A stretch of 64,000 nt of DNA from Accumulibacter sp032229525 (GCF_032229525.1 NZ_JAVTWB010000253.1:1-64000), one strand, 5' to 3'. Positions 8,953 through 17,429 are shown, counted from the stretch's first letter. A program made the numbers and translations. Notes: a model not told the origin generated them from the letters alone.

Positions 8953-9872
8953 CAGAAATAGCCTTCCTTCTTGCGTTGTTCCATCGATGCGTCCGAGGTC
9001 TGGTCGTCGAGGCGCGTGGCGCCGCGCTCGGTAATCGTCGTGATGGCCGTTTCGGCGATGATCCTGGCGACGCTGTCGGCGTCCGATTCGACCGGGGCGG
9101 TGCAGGTGATGTCGCCGACGGTGCGAAAGCGGACCATCATCTCCTCGACCACGTCGCCGGGTCTGACCGGCGTCACCTCGGTGACCGGCAGCAGCCCGCC
9201 GCTGCGGCGCACGATCGGGCGGCGGTGCGCGAAGTAGATCGACGGCAATTGCAGTTTTTCGCGCTCGATGTACTGCCAGACGTCGATCTCGGTCCAGTTC
9301 GAGATGGGGAAGACGCGGATGTTCTCACCCTTGAAGCTGCGCGCGTTGTAGAGGTCCCACAGTTCTGGTCGCTGGTTTTTCGGATCCCACTGACCGAACT
9401 CGTCGCGGAAGGAAAAGATGCGTTCCTTGGCGCGCGCCTTCTCCTCGTCGCGGCGGGCGCCGCCGATGCAGGCGTCGAAGCCGAATTCCTCGATTGCTTC
9501 GAGCAGGGTCACCGACTGGTGCTTGTTGCGCGGTTCATCCGGCGACTTGAGTACCACCGTGCCGCGTGCCATCGAGTCTTCCAGCGAACGAACGATCAGG
9601 CGTTCGCCGAGTTCGGCCGCCCGGCGGTCGCGAAAGTCGGTGACTTCGCGGTAGTTGTGGCCGGTGTCGATGTGCATCAGCGGGAACGGAAAACGCCCCG
9701 GGCGGAAGGCCTTCTCGGCGATGCGCAGCATGCAGATCGAGTCCTTGCCGCCGGAGAAGAGCAGCACCGGGTTGCTGCACTGGCCGGCCACCTCGCGCAT
9801 GATGTGGATGGCCTCGGATTCGAGCCAGTCGAGGTGGGAAAGGGTGACGCTGGAAAGTGTTGCGGTACTCAT
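8952..9872 (-). CDS. cysD: Sulfate adenylyltransferase subunit 2 CysD
   Basis: 306 residues from the ATG at 9872, which has AGGTCA upstream and gives a length matching E. coli CysD (302); the frame extends upstream to 9992 without family similarity. The PP-loop SGGKDS (40-45) binds ATP, and the GARRDEEKAR block is characteristic of the family. It is the catalytic ATP-sulfurylase half, activated by CysN. It lies 46 bases after cysH in the same operon. Confidence 0.95.
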   Translation of the reverse strand: MSTATLSSVTLSHLDWLESEAIHIMREVAGQCSNPVLLFSGGKDSICMLRIAEKAFRPGRFPFPLMHIDTGHNYREVTDFRDRRAAELGERLIVRSLEDSMARGTVVLKSPDEPRNKHQSVTLLEAIEEFGFDACIGGARRDEEKARAKERIFSFRDEFGQWDPKNQRPELWDLYNARSFKGENIRVFPISNWTEIDVWQYIEREKLQLPSIYFAHRRPIVRRSGGLLPVTEVTPVRPGDVVEEMMVRFRTVGDITCTAPVESDADSVARIIAETAITTITERGATRLDDQTSDASMEQRKKEGYF

Positions 9873-9918
9873 GATTGACCTGTGCTTCAAACGATTCATC
9901 GATGCTGCGTTGGCGGAT

Positions 9919-10650
9919 TCAGGCGCGCTTGACGTGCAAGCCGCATTCCTTCGATTCCGGATTTTCCCACCACCAGCGGCCGGCGCGTACATCTTCTCCC
10001 GGTGTCACGGGCCGGGTGCACGGCGCGCAGCCGATGCTCGGATAGAATTTGTCGTGCAGGGCGTTGTACGGCACCTTGTTGAGCTTGAGGTAGGCCCAGA
10101 CTTCGCGTTCGCTCCACTCGGCGAGCGGGTTGAATTTCTCCAGCCCGCCATCGCCACTGCCGGCGTCGAAGCTGCGCATCGGCAGCTGTTCGCGGGTGGC
10201 TGACTGCTGCGCGCGCATGCCGGTGATCCAGGCCTTGCGGCCGCTCAGCGCGCGTTGCAGCGGCTCGACCTTGCGCGCAAAACAGCAGCCCTTGCGCAAT
10301 TCCACCGACTCGTAGAAGGCGTTGATGCCGTGCTCGCGGGTCCAGGCTTCGATCAGCTCGTGGCGTGGATAGTAGAGGCGCAGGTTGAGCCCGTAGTGGC
10401 GTTTCACCTTGGCGATCAGGTCGTAGGTTTCGGCCGGCAGGCGACCGGTGTCGAGCGAGAAAATCTCGATGTCCAGCTGGTCGCGGACGATCAGGTGGGT
10501 CAGCACCATGTCTTCGGCGCCGAGACTGCTGGCGAAAGCCGCCGGCGAGAAATCGTTGGCGATCTCGCGCAACAGGCGGCGCGCGGCGTCGACCCGGGTG
10601 GCCAGCGCGTTGAGCAGCGCCGGGTCGTCAAGATTGGCCTGGATGCTCAT
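9919..10650 (-). CDS. cysH: Assimilatory APS/PAPS reductase CysH, iron-sulfur type
   Basis: 243 residues. Reduces activated sulfate to sulfite with thioredoxin. C122-C123 and C208-x2-C211 form the [4Fe-4S] site that marks enzymes using APS directly, and C236 in ECGLH is the nucleophile. No cysC (APS kinase) is in the cluster, which fits APS rather than PAPS as substrate. A strong AAGGAGG precedes the ATG at 10650, and the gene overlaps the stop of the preceding DUF934 gene (ATGA). Confidence 0.93.
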   Translation of the reverse strand: MSIQANLDDPALLNALATRVDAARRLLREIANDFSPAAFASSLGAEDMVLTHLIVRDQLDIEIFSLDTGRLPAETYDLIAKVKRHYGLNLRLYYPRHELIEAWTREHGINAFYESVELRKGCCFARKVEPLQRALSGRKAWITGMRAQQSATREQLPMRSFDAGSGDGGLEKFNPLAEWSEREVWAYLKLNKVPYNALHDKFYPSIGCAPCTRPVTPGEDVRAGRWWWENPESKECGLHVKRA

Positions 10651-11168
10651 GCCGCCTCCTTGGGGCTGCGCCGCCGGAAGAACGGTTGCGGCTGGTCGAC
10701 CGCCGCCTGGTAGGTCTCGCTGAAGACCCGCAAGCCGGCCAGCGCCTTGTCGATATCCTTGTCGGCCCGTACCGCGTAGGCGTTGATGCCGCAGCGGCGC
10801 ATGAAAAAGAGCTGGTCCTGCTGTACGTCGCCGAGGGCCCGGATCTCTCCGCTGTAGCCATGGCGCTCACGCAGCAGGCGGGCGCTGGAGTAGCTGCGAC
10901 CATCGGTGAATTTCGGGAAATTGACGCCGATCACCGCGAAGCGGTCGACGTCGTCGGCAAGCTGTTCCGGCCCTTCGTCGCTGTCCAGCCAGACGCCGAG
11001 TTGCTGGGTGGCGGCGACGATCTCGTCCTTGCGTGCCAGCCACACCGCTAGCGGTAGCAGCACCGGTCCTGCCGGCAGGGCGACCGATTCCGGCGTCTCG
11101 CCTTCGGCCAGGGTGAGCAGCTGCCAGTGGTCTTCGACAATCTGTTCGTTGTTGATGATTCTAGGCAT
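10647..11168 (-). CDS. DUF934 protein of the sulfate-assimilation operon
   Basis: 173 residues, no signal peptide or membrane segment. The central block FPKFTDGRSYSSARLLRER and the motif DQLFFMRRCGINAY are typical of the DUF934 family, found between sulfite reductase and cysH genes in many proteobacteria. Function is not established. It overlaps cysI by 8 bases and cysH by 4, so it is tightly coupled to both and probably assists sulfite reduction or electron delivery; that is inference. Confidence 0.85.
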   Translation of the reverse strand: MPRIINNEQIVEDHWQLLTLAEGETPESVALPAGPVLLPLAVWLARKDEIVAATQQLGVWLDSDEGPEQLADDVDRFAVIGVNFPKFTDGRSYSSARLLRERHGYSGEIRALGDVQQDQLFFMRRCGINAYAVRADKDIDKALAGLRVFSETYQAAVDQPQPFFRRRSPKEAA

Positions 11169-12870
11169 TGACGACTTCCTTTTCCTTTGGTGCGACCTTG
11201 GCCGTACGGCGCCGGTCGCGGCCGGCGTAGGCGCGGGCCTTGAACGGCTCGACGCCGACGCGCAGCCAGGTGTCGATGAAGCGCTCGCTGGCGGTGCGCT
11301 GTTCGAGATAGACGCTGATCAGCGCCTCGATCACCTCTGGTACTTCCTGGGCGTAGAACGACGGGCCGATCACCTTGCCGATGGTCGCGCCGTTGCCCTG
11401 CTGGCCGCCGACGGTGATCTGGTACCACTCCTCGTCGTTCTTATCGACGCCGAGAATGCCGATGTTGGCGACGTGGTGGTGGCCGCAGGAGTTCATGCAG
11501 CCGGAGATGTTGAGCGAAATGTCACCGATGTCGTAGAGGTAGTCGAGGTTGTCGAACCTCTGGTTCACCGCTTCGGCGATCGGTAGCGAGCGCGCGTTGG
11601 CCAGTGCGCAGAGGTCGCCGCCGGGGCAGCAGATCATGTCGGTGAGCAGTCCGATGTTGGCGGTGGCCAGCCGGTGGCGGCGGGCGATCTGCCAGACTTC
11701 GTGGAGATCGCTTTGTCGGACGTCGGCGAGGACGACGTTCTGCTCGTGGCTGACGCGTAGTTCGCCGAAACTGAAACGATCGGCGAGGTCGGCGACGGCG
11801 ATCATCTGCTCTTCGGTGATGTCGCCGGGGGCGACTCCCGGGGCTTTCAGCGAGAGTGTCACGGCGGCGTAGCCGGGCGTCTTGTGGGCGTGCACGCAAC
11901 GCTTGACCCAGTTGGCAAAAGCCTTGTCGGTGTGCAGTCGAGCCGTGTGCACGGCGTCTGCGACGGGCAAGTGCTCCCAGTCGGGTGGGGCGAAATGGTC
12001 GGCGATGCGCTCGAACTCGGCGTCGGTGACGGTCGTTTCGCCGTCGCGCAGGTGCGCCCATTCGGCTTCGACCTGGCGGGTGAACTCCTCGACGCCGAGG
12101 GCCTGGACGAGGATCTTGATGCGTGCCTTGTACATGTTGTCGCGGCGACCGTAGCGGTTGTAGAGCCGCAGGATGGCGTCGAGGTAGGACAGCAGATGCC
12201 GGCGCGGCAGGAAGTCGCGGATCGGCTTGCCGAGGATCGGCGTGCGGCCGAGGCCACCCCCGACGAATACCCGGAAGCCGATTTCGCCGCGCTCGTCACT
12301 GACCAGGTCGAGACCGATGTCGTGCGCGCGAATCACCGCACGATCCTGCGCCGCGGCATTGACCGCGATCTTGAACTTGCGCGGCAGGAAAGCGAATTCG
12401 GGATGGAAGGTCGACCACTGGCGCAGCAGTTCGCAGTACGGCCGCGGGTCTACCAGTTCGTCCGGCGCGACGCCGGCGAAGTGGTCGGTGGTGATGTTGC
12501 GCACGCAGTTGCCCGAGGTCTGCACGGCGTGCATCTCGACACTCGCCAGTTCGGCGAGGATCTCCGGCGTTTCCTCGAACTTCGGCCAGTTGAGCTGCAT
12601 GTTCTGCCGCGTCGTGAAGTGCCCGACGGCGCGGTCGTAACGGCGCGAGATCTCGGCCAGCTTGCGCAGTTGCGCCGAAGAGAGCATGCCGTAGGGAATG
12701 GCGATGCGCAGCATCGGCCCGTGCCGCTGGATGTACAGGCCGTTCTGCAGGCGCAGGGGGCGCAGTTCGTCGGTCGACAGTTCGCCGGCCAGGTGGCGTT
12801 CCATCTGGCCGCGATACTGGCTGACGCGTTCGTCGATTAGTTGCTGGTCGGTGCTGTCGTAGCGATACAT
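11161..12870 (-). CDS. cysI: Sulfite reductase hemoprotein, ferredoxin/NirA-like (CysI)
   Basis: 569 residues with the duplicated ferrodoxin-like plus siroheme/[4Fe-4S] architecture of assimilatory sulfite/nitrite reductases. Cluster ligands are visible in CCPGGDLCALANARS and SGCMNSCGHHH. The six-electron reduction of sulfite to sulfide is the expected reaction. No flavoprotein cysJ is present, so electrons probably come from a ferredoxin or another donor. Family members also reduce nitrite, but the cys operon context favours sulfite. GGAGCG lies upstream of the ATG at 12870. Confidence 0.9.
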   Translation of the reverse strand: MYRYDSTDQQLIDERVSQYRGQMERHLAGELSTDELRPLRLQNGLYIQRHGPMLRIAIPYGMLSSAQLRKLAEISRRYDRAVGHFTTRQNMQLNWPKFEETPEILAELASVEMHAVQTSGNCVRNITTDHFAGVAPDELVDPRPYCELLRQWSTFHPEFAFLPRKFKIAVNAAAQDRAVIRAHDIGLDLVSDERGEIGFRVFVGGGLGRTPILGKPIRDFLPRRHLLSYLDAILRLYNRYGRRDNMYKARIKILVQALGVEEFTRQVEAEWAHLRDGETTVTDAEFERIADHFAPPDWEHLPVADAVHTARLHTDKAFANWVKRCVHAHKTPGYAAVTLSLKAPGVAPGDITEEQMIAVADLADRFSFGELRVSHEQNVVLADVRQSDLHEVWQIARRHRLATANIGLLTDMICCPGGDLCALANARSLPIAEAVNQRFDNLDYLYDIGDISLNISGCMNSCGHHHVANIGILGVDKNDEEWYQITVGGQQGNGATIGKVIGPSFYAQEVPEVIEALISVYLEQRTASERFIDTWLRVGVEPFKARAYAGRDRRRTAKVAPKEKEVVNA

Positions 12871-12927
12871 GGGTCGCTCCTGTTATGAATGGGGCTCTGG
12901 CTGGGGTAGGGCAATGGGCAAAGGCAG

Positions 12928-13704
12928 CTACTGGGCGATCAGCTTGCCGCCGATCAACAGCAGCATGCAGGCCAGGATCGGGCGAAGAATCCGGTCCGGG
13001 ATCTTGGCCGAGGCGTGGCTGCCGAGCCAGATCCCGGGTAGCGAACCGAGCAGCAGGCTGCCGAGCAGCGACCAGTCGACGCTGCCGAGCATCCAGTGGC
13101 CGAGCCCGGCAACCAGGGTCAGCGGCACGGCGTGCGCCACATCGCTGCCGATGATGCGGATGGTCGGCAGCCGTGGGTAGAGGTAGAACAGGACGGCGAC
13201 GCCAAGGGCTCCGGCGCCGACCGAGGAGACGGTCACCAGCACGCCGAGCAGGGCGCCAACGGCGATCGTGATCGGCGCCCGCAACTCGGTGTGCGCACTG
13301 TCATTGGCGTGCGCCAGGGCGTGGTTCTGCAGCTTGTGGCGAAAGATGATGGAGCCGGCGGTGAGCAGCAGGGCGATGCCCAGCGAGACCGAAATGATGT
13401 GCGATACCTCGGCACTCTGCTTCGGCAGGAAAGACAGCGCCCAGATCGTCAGCAGCGCTGCCGGAATGCTGCCGATTGCCAGCAGGCGGCTGACGCGCCA
13501 GTCGACGTGCCCTTTCTGGGCGTGGACGACGGTGCCGCCAGCCTTGGTGATCGCCGCGTAGAGCAGGTCGGTACCGACCGCCGTCGCCGGGTGGATGCCG
13601 AAAACCAGCACCAGCAGCGGCGTCATCAGCGAGCCGCCGCCAACGCCGGTGAGTCCGACGATGGCGCCGACGACGAAACCCGACAGGGTGAACATCCAAT
13701 CCAT
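12928..13704 (-). CDS. TauE/SafE-family sulfite/anion membrane transporter
   Basis: 258 residues from the ATG at 13704; the frame continues upstream to a GTG at 13749, but the ATG places the first membrane helix at the N-terminus as usual. Two repeated hydrophobic halves, with VGLTGVGGGSLMTPLLVLVFG in the first, are typical of TauE/SafE proteins, about eight helices in all. It heads the sulfate-reduction genes (57 bases before cysI) and faces cysB, so it probably moves sulfite or sulfate across the inner membrane. Direction of transport is not determined. Confidence 0.85.
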   Translation of the reverse strand: MDWMFTLSGFVVGAIVGLTGVGGGSLMTPLLVLVFGIHPATAVGTDLLYAAITKAGGTVVHAQKGHVDWRVSRLLAIGSIPAALLTIWALSFLPKQSAEVSHIISVSLGIALLLTAGSIIFRHKLQNHALAHANDSAHTELRAPITIAVGALLGVLVTVSSVGAGALGVAVLFYLYPRLPTIRIIGSDVAHAVPLTLVAGLGHWMLGSVDWSLLGSLLLGSLPGIWLGSHASAKIPDRILRPILACMLLLIGGKLIAQ

Positions 13705-13812
13705 GAAGGAGTTGCCATAGCAATTGAAGAGGGCGCATGTTACCAGCACACCGTTTGCTCGAAAAAGACTATTCAGTTAGATTGTTATAACCGTTAGCGA
13801 TTAGTGAGGATC
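13705..13812. promoter_or_regulatory. Divergent control region between tauE-like/cys operon and cysB
   Basis: A 108-base divergent spacer that is AT-rich relative to its surroundings. It contains the palindrome GTTATAAC (13784-13791) 22 bases before the cysB ATG. LysR regulators commonly bind their own divergent promoters, so this is the natural place for CysB control. No exact operator can be read. Confidence 0.45.
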
Positions 13813-14760
13813 ATGAAACTCCAGCAACTTCGTTACCTTGTCGAAGTGGCGCGTCGTGGCCTCAATGTCTCGGAGGCGGCGGCGGCGCTCTATACCTCGC
13901 AACCGGGAATCTCCAAGCAGATCAAGCTGCTCGAAGAGGAACTCGGGGTGACTGTTTTCGAGCGCAGCGGCAAGCGCCTGACGGCAGTGACCGAGCCTGG
14001 TGGGGTCGTGCTCGGCATCGCCGAGCGCATCCTGCGCGATGCCGAGAACATCCGCCGCGTCGGTGAGGAATACGCTGGCGGTGATTCCGGCAGCCTGGTC
14101 ATCGCCACGACCCATACGCAGGCGCGCTACGCGCTGCCGGCGGTGGTCAAGAATTTCGTCGACCGCCACCCCAAGGTCAGGCTGTCGCTGCGCCAGGGGC
14201 ATCCGACGCAGATCGCCGAGTGGGCCTTGAAGGGGGAGGCGGATATCGCCATCGCCACCGAAGCGCTTGACCAGTACCCGCAGCTGCTGATGCTCCCGTG
14301 TTACCAATGGGTGCACTGCGTCATCGCCCCGGAAGGACATCCGATTCTCGGCGAGAAGCCACTGTCGCTGGCCGCCCTGTCGCGTTGGCCGTTGATCACC
14401 TACGATTCGGCTTTCGCCGGGCGCTCGCGGATCAACAAGGCCTTCGAACTGGCCCAGTTGACGCCCAACGTGGTGCTTACCGCGATTGACGCCGACGTCA
14501 TCAAGACCTACGTCAGCCTCGGCCTGGGGCTCGGGATCATCGCCGGCATGGCTTTCGACCCGGCCCGCGACGCCGGTCTGCAGGCGCTGCCCGCCGAACA
14601 CCTCTTCGGTTCGAATACGACGCGCATCGGCCTGCGTCGTGGCAACCACATTCGTCGCTACGAATACGAGTTCATCGAGCTCTTCGCCCCGCAACTGACC
14701 AGGAAAGCGGTGGACATGGCAATGGCCGGTGCGCGGCCGGGCGAGGAGTATCAACTTTGA
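13813..14760 (+). CDS. cysB: LysR-type regulator of sulfur assimilation CysB
   Basis: 315 residues from the ATG at 13813 (MKLQQLRYLVEVARRGLNVS, the usual CysB start). An N-terminal winged helix-turn-helix (about 17-60, SQPGISKQIKLLEEELG) is followed by a substrate-binding co-inducer domain that in CysB binds N-acetylserine and sulfate/thiosulfate. It is divergent from the tauE-cysI-DUF934-cysH-cysD-cysN operon, which it very likely activates under sulfur limitation. Confidence 0.93.
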   Translation: MKLQQLRYLVEVARRGLNVSEAAAALYTSQPGISKQIKLLEEELGVTVFERSGKRLTAVTEPGGVVLGIAERILRDAENIRRVGEEYAGGDSGSLVIATTHTQARYALPAVVKNFVDRHPKVRLSLRQGHPTQIAEWALKGEADIAIATEALDQYPQLLMLPCYQWVHCVIAPEGHPILGEKPLSLAALSRWPLITYDSAFAGRSRINKAFELAQLTPNVVLTAIDADVIKTYVSLGLGLGIIAGMAFDPARDAGLQALPAEHLFGSNTTRIGLRRGNHIRRYEYEFIELFAPQLTRKAVDMAMAGARPGEEYQL

Positions 14761-14819
14761 CGACCCGTCACCTTGATGTTGTCGGAGCTGCTTCAGGCCT
14801 ATAGTGTGCTGCTCATGAT

Positions 14820-14849
14820 GATCGGTCGGCGCAAATCTCCCGGCCGATC
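14820..14849 (+). terminator. Hairpin after cysB
   Basis: GATCGGTCGG (14820-14829) pairs with CCGGCCGATC (14840-14849) with one G-T mismatch, loop 10 bases, about 60 bases past the cysB stop. No T-tract follows, so function as a terminator is uncertain. Confidence 0.35.
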
Positions 14850-14896
14850 AGTGTCGATGTCGAGAGCTCGCTGGAAGCTTCAGGTCGAGAACGCGC

Positions 14897-14916
14897 CGGT
14901 CCGGTCGACCGGACCG
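14897..14916. repeat. 20-base perfect palindrome before the truncated regulator copy
   Basis: The half-site CGGTCCGGTC is followed directly by its exact reverse complement. It ends about 20 bases before the ATG of the truncated regulator copy at 14937 and has no counterpart upstream of the intact copy at 16584. It could be a protein-binding site, a hairpin or a recombination relic. Confidence 0.6.
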
Positions 14917-14936
14917 CTTTCTGCAAAGGACTGTTG

Positions 14937-15069
14937 ATGACCAGCCCACCAGCTTCACCGCCACAACGCAAAGCCGTTGCTACCAAGCGAAGAGCACGAA
15001 AGACACTTGCGGTCCGCCGGACAATCGGTGCGACGCCACCCGAGCCGGGCCTGGTCGATCAGCTGCAGT
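14937..15069 (+). pseudogene. Truncated copy of the XRE-like regulator N-terminus
   Basis: The first 40 or so residues (MTSPPASPPQRKA ... PPEPGLVDQL) closely match the start of the intact gene at 16584 (MTNPPASPAKRKA ... PTEPGLVDQV). The match also includes about 20 upstream bases (TTTCTGCAA-GG-GTTGATGACC). After PGLVDQL similarity stops and the frame continues to 15248 with unrelated composition. It looks like a partial duplication interrupted by, or left beside, the toxin-antitoxin pair that follows. Confidence 0.75.
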
Positions 15070-15250
15070 CCAGTTCAGCTGCCACTCGCGGGGCAGCGAC
15101 CGCAGAGGGCTGCTCAGGAAAGATGCTATCGGCTGCGTCAAATGCCATCGAACCGGCCCTCTTGTCGCACGCGGAATCCTTTGATTGTTTCTGGTTCGCG
15201 GGGATAATTACCGGGCGGCAATCAAGAGTGGCAGGACTGGAGGATTGAAG

Positions 15251-15487
15251 ATGAACGCACGAGTGCAGGCCCTTATTGAGCAAGCCAGAAGCATGACCGC
15301 TGAAGAGCGACTGGTGGCACTTGACGCCCTGCAGGAACTCGTAGTTCCGCCCGACAAGGATTGGGAGGCAGCTTGGGCTCGGGAAAGCGAGAATCGCCTG
15401 GATGCCTACCTGCGTGGCGACATCCAGGCTGAAGATTTCGACGTGATGATGACGAGGATGCGGCGGGAATTCCTGGATCAGCGATGA
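15251..15487 (+). CDS. Addiction-module antitoxin (type II)
   Basis: A 78-residue acidic protein. MNARVQALIEQARSMTAEER with a later KDWEAAWARESENRLDAYLRGDI matches the short 'addiction module' antitoxin family paired with RelE/ParE toxins; a Trp-rich, acidic C-terminus is typical. GGAGG lies upstream of the ATG. The stop overlaps the toxin start by 4 bases (ATGA), the usual coupled arrangement. Inferred to bind and neutralise the downstream toxin and to repress the pair. Confidence 0.85.
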   Translation: MNARVQALIEQARSMTAEERLVALDALQELVVPPDKDWEAAWARESENRLDAYLRGDIQAEDFDVMMTRMRREFLDQR

Positions 15488-15786
15488 AGGTTCGCCTGCT
15501 TCGAGCAGCCGGCGTCGAGTTGCGCGAAGCCTTGGCGTGGTATCGCGAACGCAGCCCACTTGCCGCCGAGAACCTCTGGTTGCGTGTACAGGACGCGCGG
15601 CGCTCGATAGTGCTTTTTCCGCAAGCGGCGCCGCTGATCGGCCAAAGATCGCGTCGCTTTATTCTGGCCGGCTTCCCTTACGATCTGATCTACTGCGCAC
15701 GGCCAGAAGAAATCGTGATCGTTGCATTTGCCCACCACAGCCGCCGCCCTGACTACTGGAACCATCGCCGGCGTGACATTGGCTGA
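15484..15786 (+). CDS. RelE/ParE-family toxin (type II)
   Basis: 100 residues, basic, with the RelE/ParE fold signature: an N-terminal strand and helix (LREALAWYRERSPLAAENLW), a central LFPQAAPLIGQRSRRFILAGFPYDLIY and a C-terminal VIVAFAHHSRRPDYW. Members either cleave mRNA at the ribosome or poison gyrase; the sequence alone does not decide. It overlaps its antitoxin by 4 bases. The pair sits in a patch of gene fragments and probably arrived by transfer. Confidence 0.88.
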   Translation: MKVRLLRAAGVELREALAWYRERSPLAAENLWLRVQDARRSIVLFPQAAPLIGQRSRRFILAGFPYDLIYCARPEEIVIVAFAHHSRRPDYWNHRRRDIG

Positions 15787-15926
15787 ACACTGTCACCGTT
15801 CGCCAGCTGTTCGAGCGGCCGCCGTTGAAGGCGAGCTGTTCGGCACCGGCACGCGCAAATGCGATTTTCTCCCGCGTACGTCATTGCAACTGCTCCCCGG
15901 ATGCCAAGCAGTTCCGGGCGACATTG

Positions 15927-16241
15927 ATGCGCAAGGCGGAATATCGTATCGTGTTGCCTCGGATCGATGATCTACAGGAGCTGAATGTCATGTTGGCTGA
16001 ACGACTCGAAGAATGGGCGCACGCCTACAAGGCCGAGGGTAAAGCCGAGGGTAAAGCCGAGGGTAAAGCCGAGGGTGAAGCGCTGGCATTACAGAAGCTG
16101 CTCCAGAAGCGTTTTGGTGCCATCCCCGCACATGTTCTGGCGATGATCTCCGCCGCTTCCCTTGAGCAGGTTGATCGGTGGTTGGATCAAGTGCTCGACG
16201 CGGAAAGTCTCGATAGCCTCTTCCAGCCACCCGGCTCATGA
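15927..16241 (+). pseudogene. C-terminal remnant of a Rpn/DUF4351-type protein
   Basis: LPRIDDLQELNVMLAERLEEW, an E/K/G-rich linker and LQKLLQKRFGAIPAHVLAMI ... LDQVLDAESLDSLF match the C-terminal half of Rpn-family (PD-(D/E)XK, transposase-like) proteins that end in a DUF4351 domain. The nuclease domain expected upstream is missing, replaced by the end of the toxin gene and 140 bases without similarity, so this is probably a 5'-truncated relic. An ATG at 15927 is present, but I see no clear ribosome binding site. Confidence 0.7.
16032..16079 (+). repeat. Four tandem copies of a 12-base repeat
   Basis: GCCGAGGGTAAA repeated four times, the last copy with one change (GGTGAA). In frame it encodes AEGK-type units, the linker before the DUF4351 domain. 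Likely prone to copy-number change by slippage. Confidence 0.9.
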
Positions 16242-16583
16242 AGTGGTTTGGCGACGCGTAAGCCCCTCAGAACTCGGCCGGTTTAGTCAGCAGCGGCCAT
16301 CGTCGCGACTCGTCATGCGTACCATCGGTCAGCGCAAAGAGCGTCCGGTCTGTTTCTCGGCTTCCGCAGCCCTGTTGGCTGAGGGTGCCCGCTTCAACGA
16401 CGACATCGACGGCCTTCCAACGGGCAAGTTGACCTTTATCCCCAAGGGTGTGTTCCGCTGCAAGAGAATCGAGCGCTTCTTCTCGTAGTTTCCGGGGCGT
16501 TGGGCAGGGCTTTGAATCTGGGCGGTCGAGGCGCTTACGCTGCCGGCGGGGCTCTCCAGGCCAATTTCTGCAAGGGATCGTTG
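16242..16583. other. Gap with a possible unknown-gene remnant
   Basis: 342 bases between the DUF4351 remnant and the regulator. One frame (about 16250-16470, plus strand) reads SELGRFSQQRPSSRLVMRTI ... GLPTGKLTFIPKGVFRCK, which looks protein-like, but it has no clear start and loses coherence at its end. I treat it as a possible fragment of an unidentified gene, low confidence. Confidence 0.35.
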
Positions 16584-17285
16584 ATGACCAACCCACCCGC
16601 GTCTCCAGCAAAACGCAAGGCGCCGGCTGCCAAGCGAAGCGCAACAAAACCCGCGGCTGCCGGCCGTACAGTCAGTGCAACGCCGACCGAGCCCGGCCTG
16701 GTGGACCAGGTGCGCGCCATGGCCAGCCGCTTGCTGGATATCAGCTCGGCGACCGTGGTTGCCGGTCGTGCGCTTCAGACGGCTAGCGAAGTCGTGCGGG
16801 CAGTGTTGCCCGGTGGCGCTGAACCCGCTGCCTGGGCCAAGACCGGTGCGGCGATTCGCACGATGCGCGAGACCGCGGGCTTGACCATCGCCGAAGTCAG
16901 CGCAGCCATCGATCTCAAGGACCCGTCACTGATCGAGGCGCTGGAGAACGGTCGAATGGCGCTGTCGTTCGAACTGATTCTGCGCCTGGCGGCGGTCATT
17001 GGCCGCAATGATCCGGTCGGTTTTGTCATGCGCTTCACGCGCAGTTCCAACCCCGATCTGTGGAAAAGCCTGGAAGCGCTTGGCGTCGGCAAGTTCGTGC
17101 TTCATTCTGTGCGAGAACGAGAGTTGGCCAACATCTATCGCAGCAATGACGCCGCGCGAGACCTTGGCGACGAAGAATTCGCCGAGATTCTGAGCTTCAC
17201 GCGAGCTGCCTTCGAGATGGCCATGGCCCTGCAAACACGGCGTGGCGCTCGCCGCGACAGCTCCTTGCCGGATGACGAGAAGTGA
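16584..17285 (+). CDS. XRE-like helix-turn-helix regulator with Lys/Ala/Pro-rich N-terminus
   Basis: 233 residues. A basic low-complexity N-terminus (KRKAPAAKRSATKPAAAGR) precedes a helical segment and then an HTH region (about 90-147: IRTMRETAGLTIAEVSAAIDL ... IEALENGRMALSFELILRLA) of the XRE/Cro type. The C-terminal part is unassigned. An N-terminal near-copy lies 1.6 kb upstream at 14937. The target is unknown; the next gene downstream is dksA, separately transcribed by the look of the gap. Confidence 0.7.
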   Translation: MTNPPASPAKRKAPAAKRSATKPAAAGRTVSATPTEPGLVDQVRAMASRLLDISSATVVAGRALQTASEVVRAVLPGGAEPAAWAKTGAAIRTMRETAGLTIAEVSAAIDLKDPSLIEALENGRMALSFELILRLAAVIGRNDPVGFVMRFTRSSNPDLWKSLEALGVGKFVLHSVRERELANIYRSNDAARDLGDEEFAEILSFTRAAFEMAMALQTRRGARRDSSLPDDEK

Positions 17286-17429
17286 TCTCGCCAGGCAAGC
17301 GGGGCAGGCTTTTCTCGTTCGGGAGGCGGCAGCGAACCCCTACGGCCCCGAGCGACAAGCGCCTGTCGCTTGCTAGACGCTGCCATTTCTGATATTTAAT
17401 CGACTCTTTGGAAATCAGGGTCTTTTAAC

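Noticed and set aside
11161..12870. Assimilatory nitrite reductase
   Set aside because: The same family, but the gene lies in a cysteine operon under a cysB neighbour, with no nitrate genes.
16032..16079. Possible CRISPR-like repeat
   Set aside because: The 12-base units are directly tandem, without spacers, and lie in frame inside a coding remnant.
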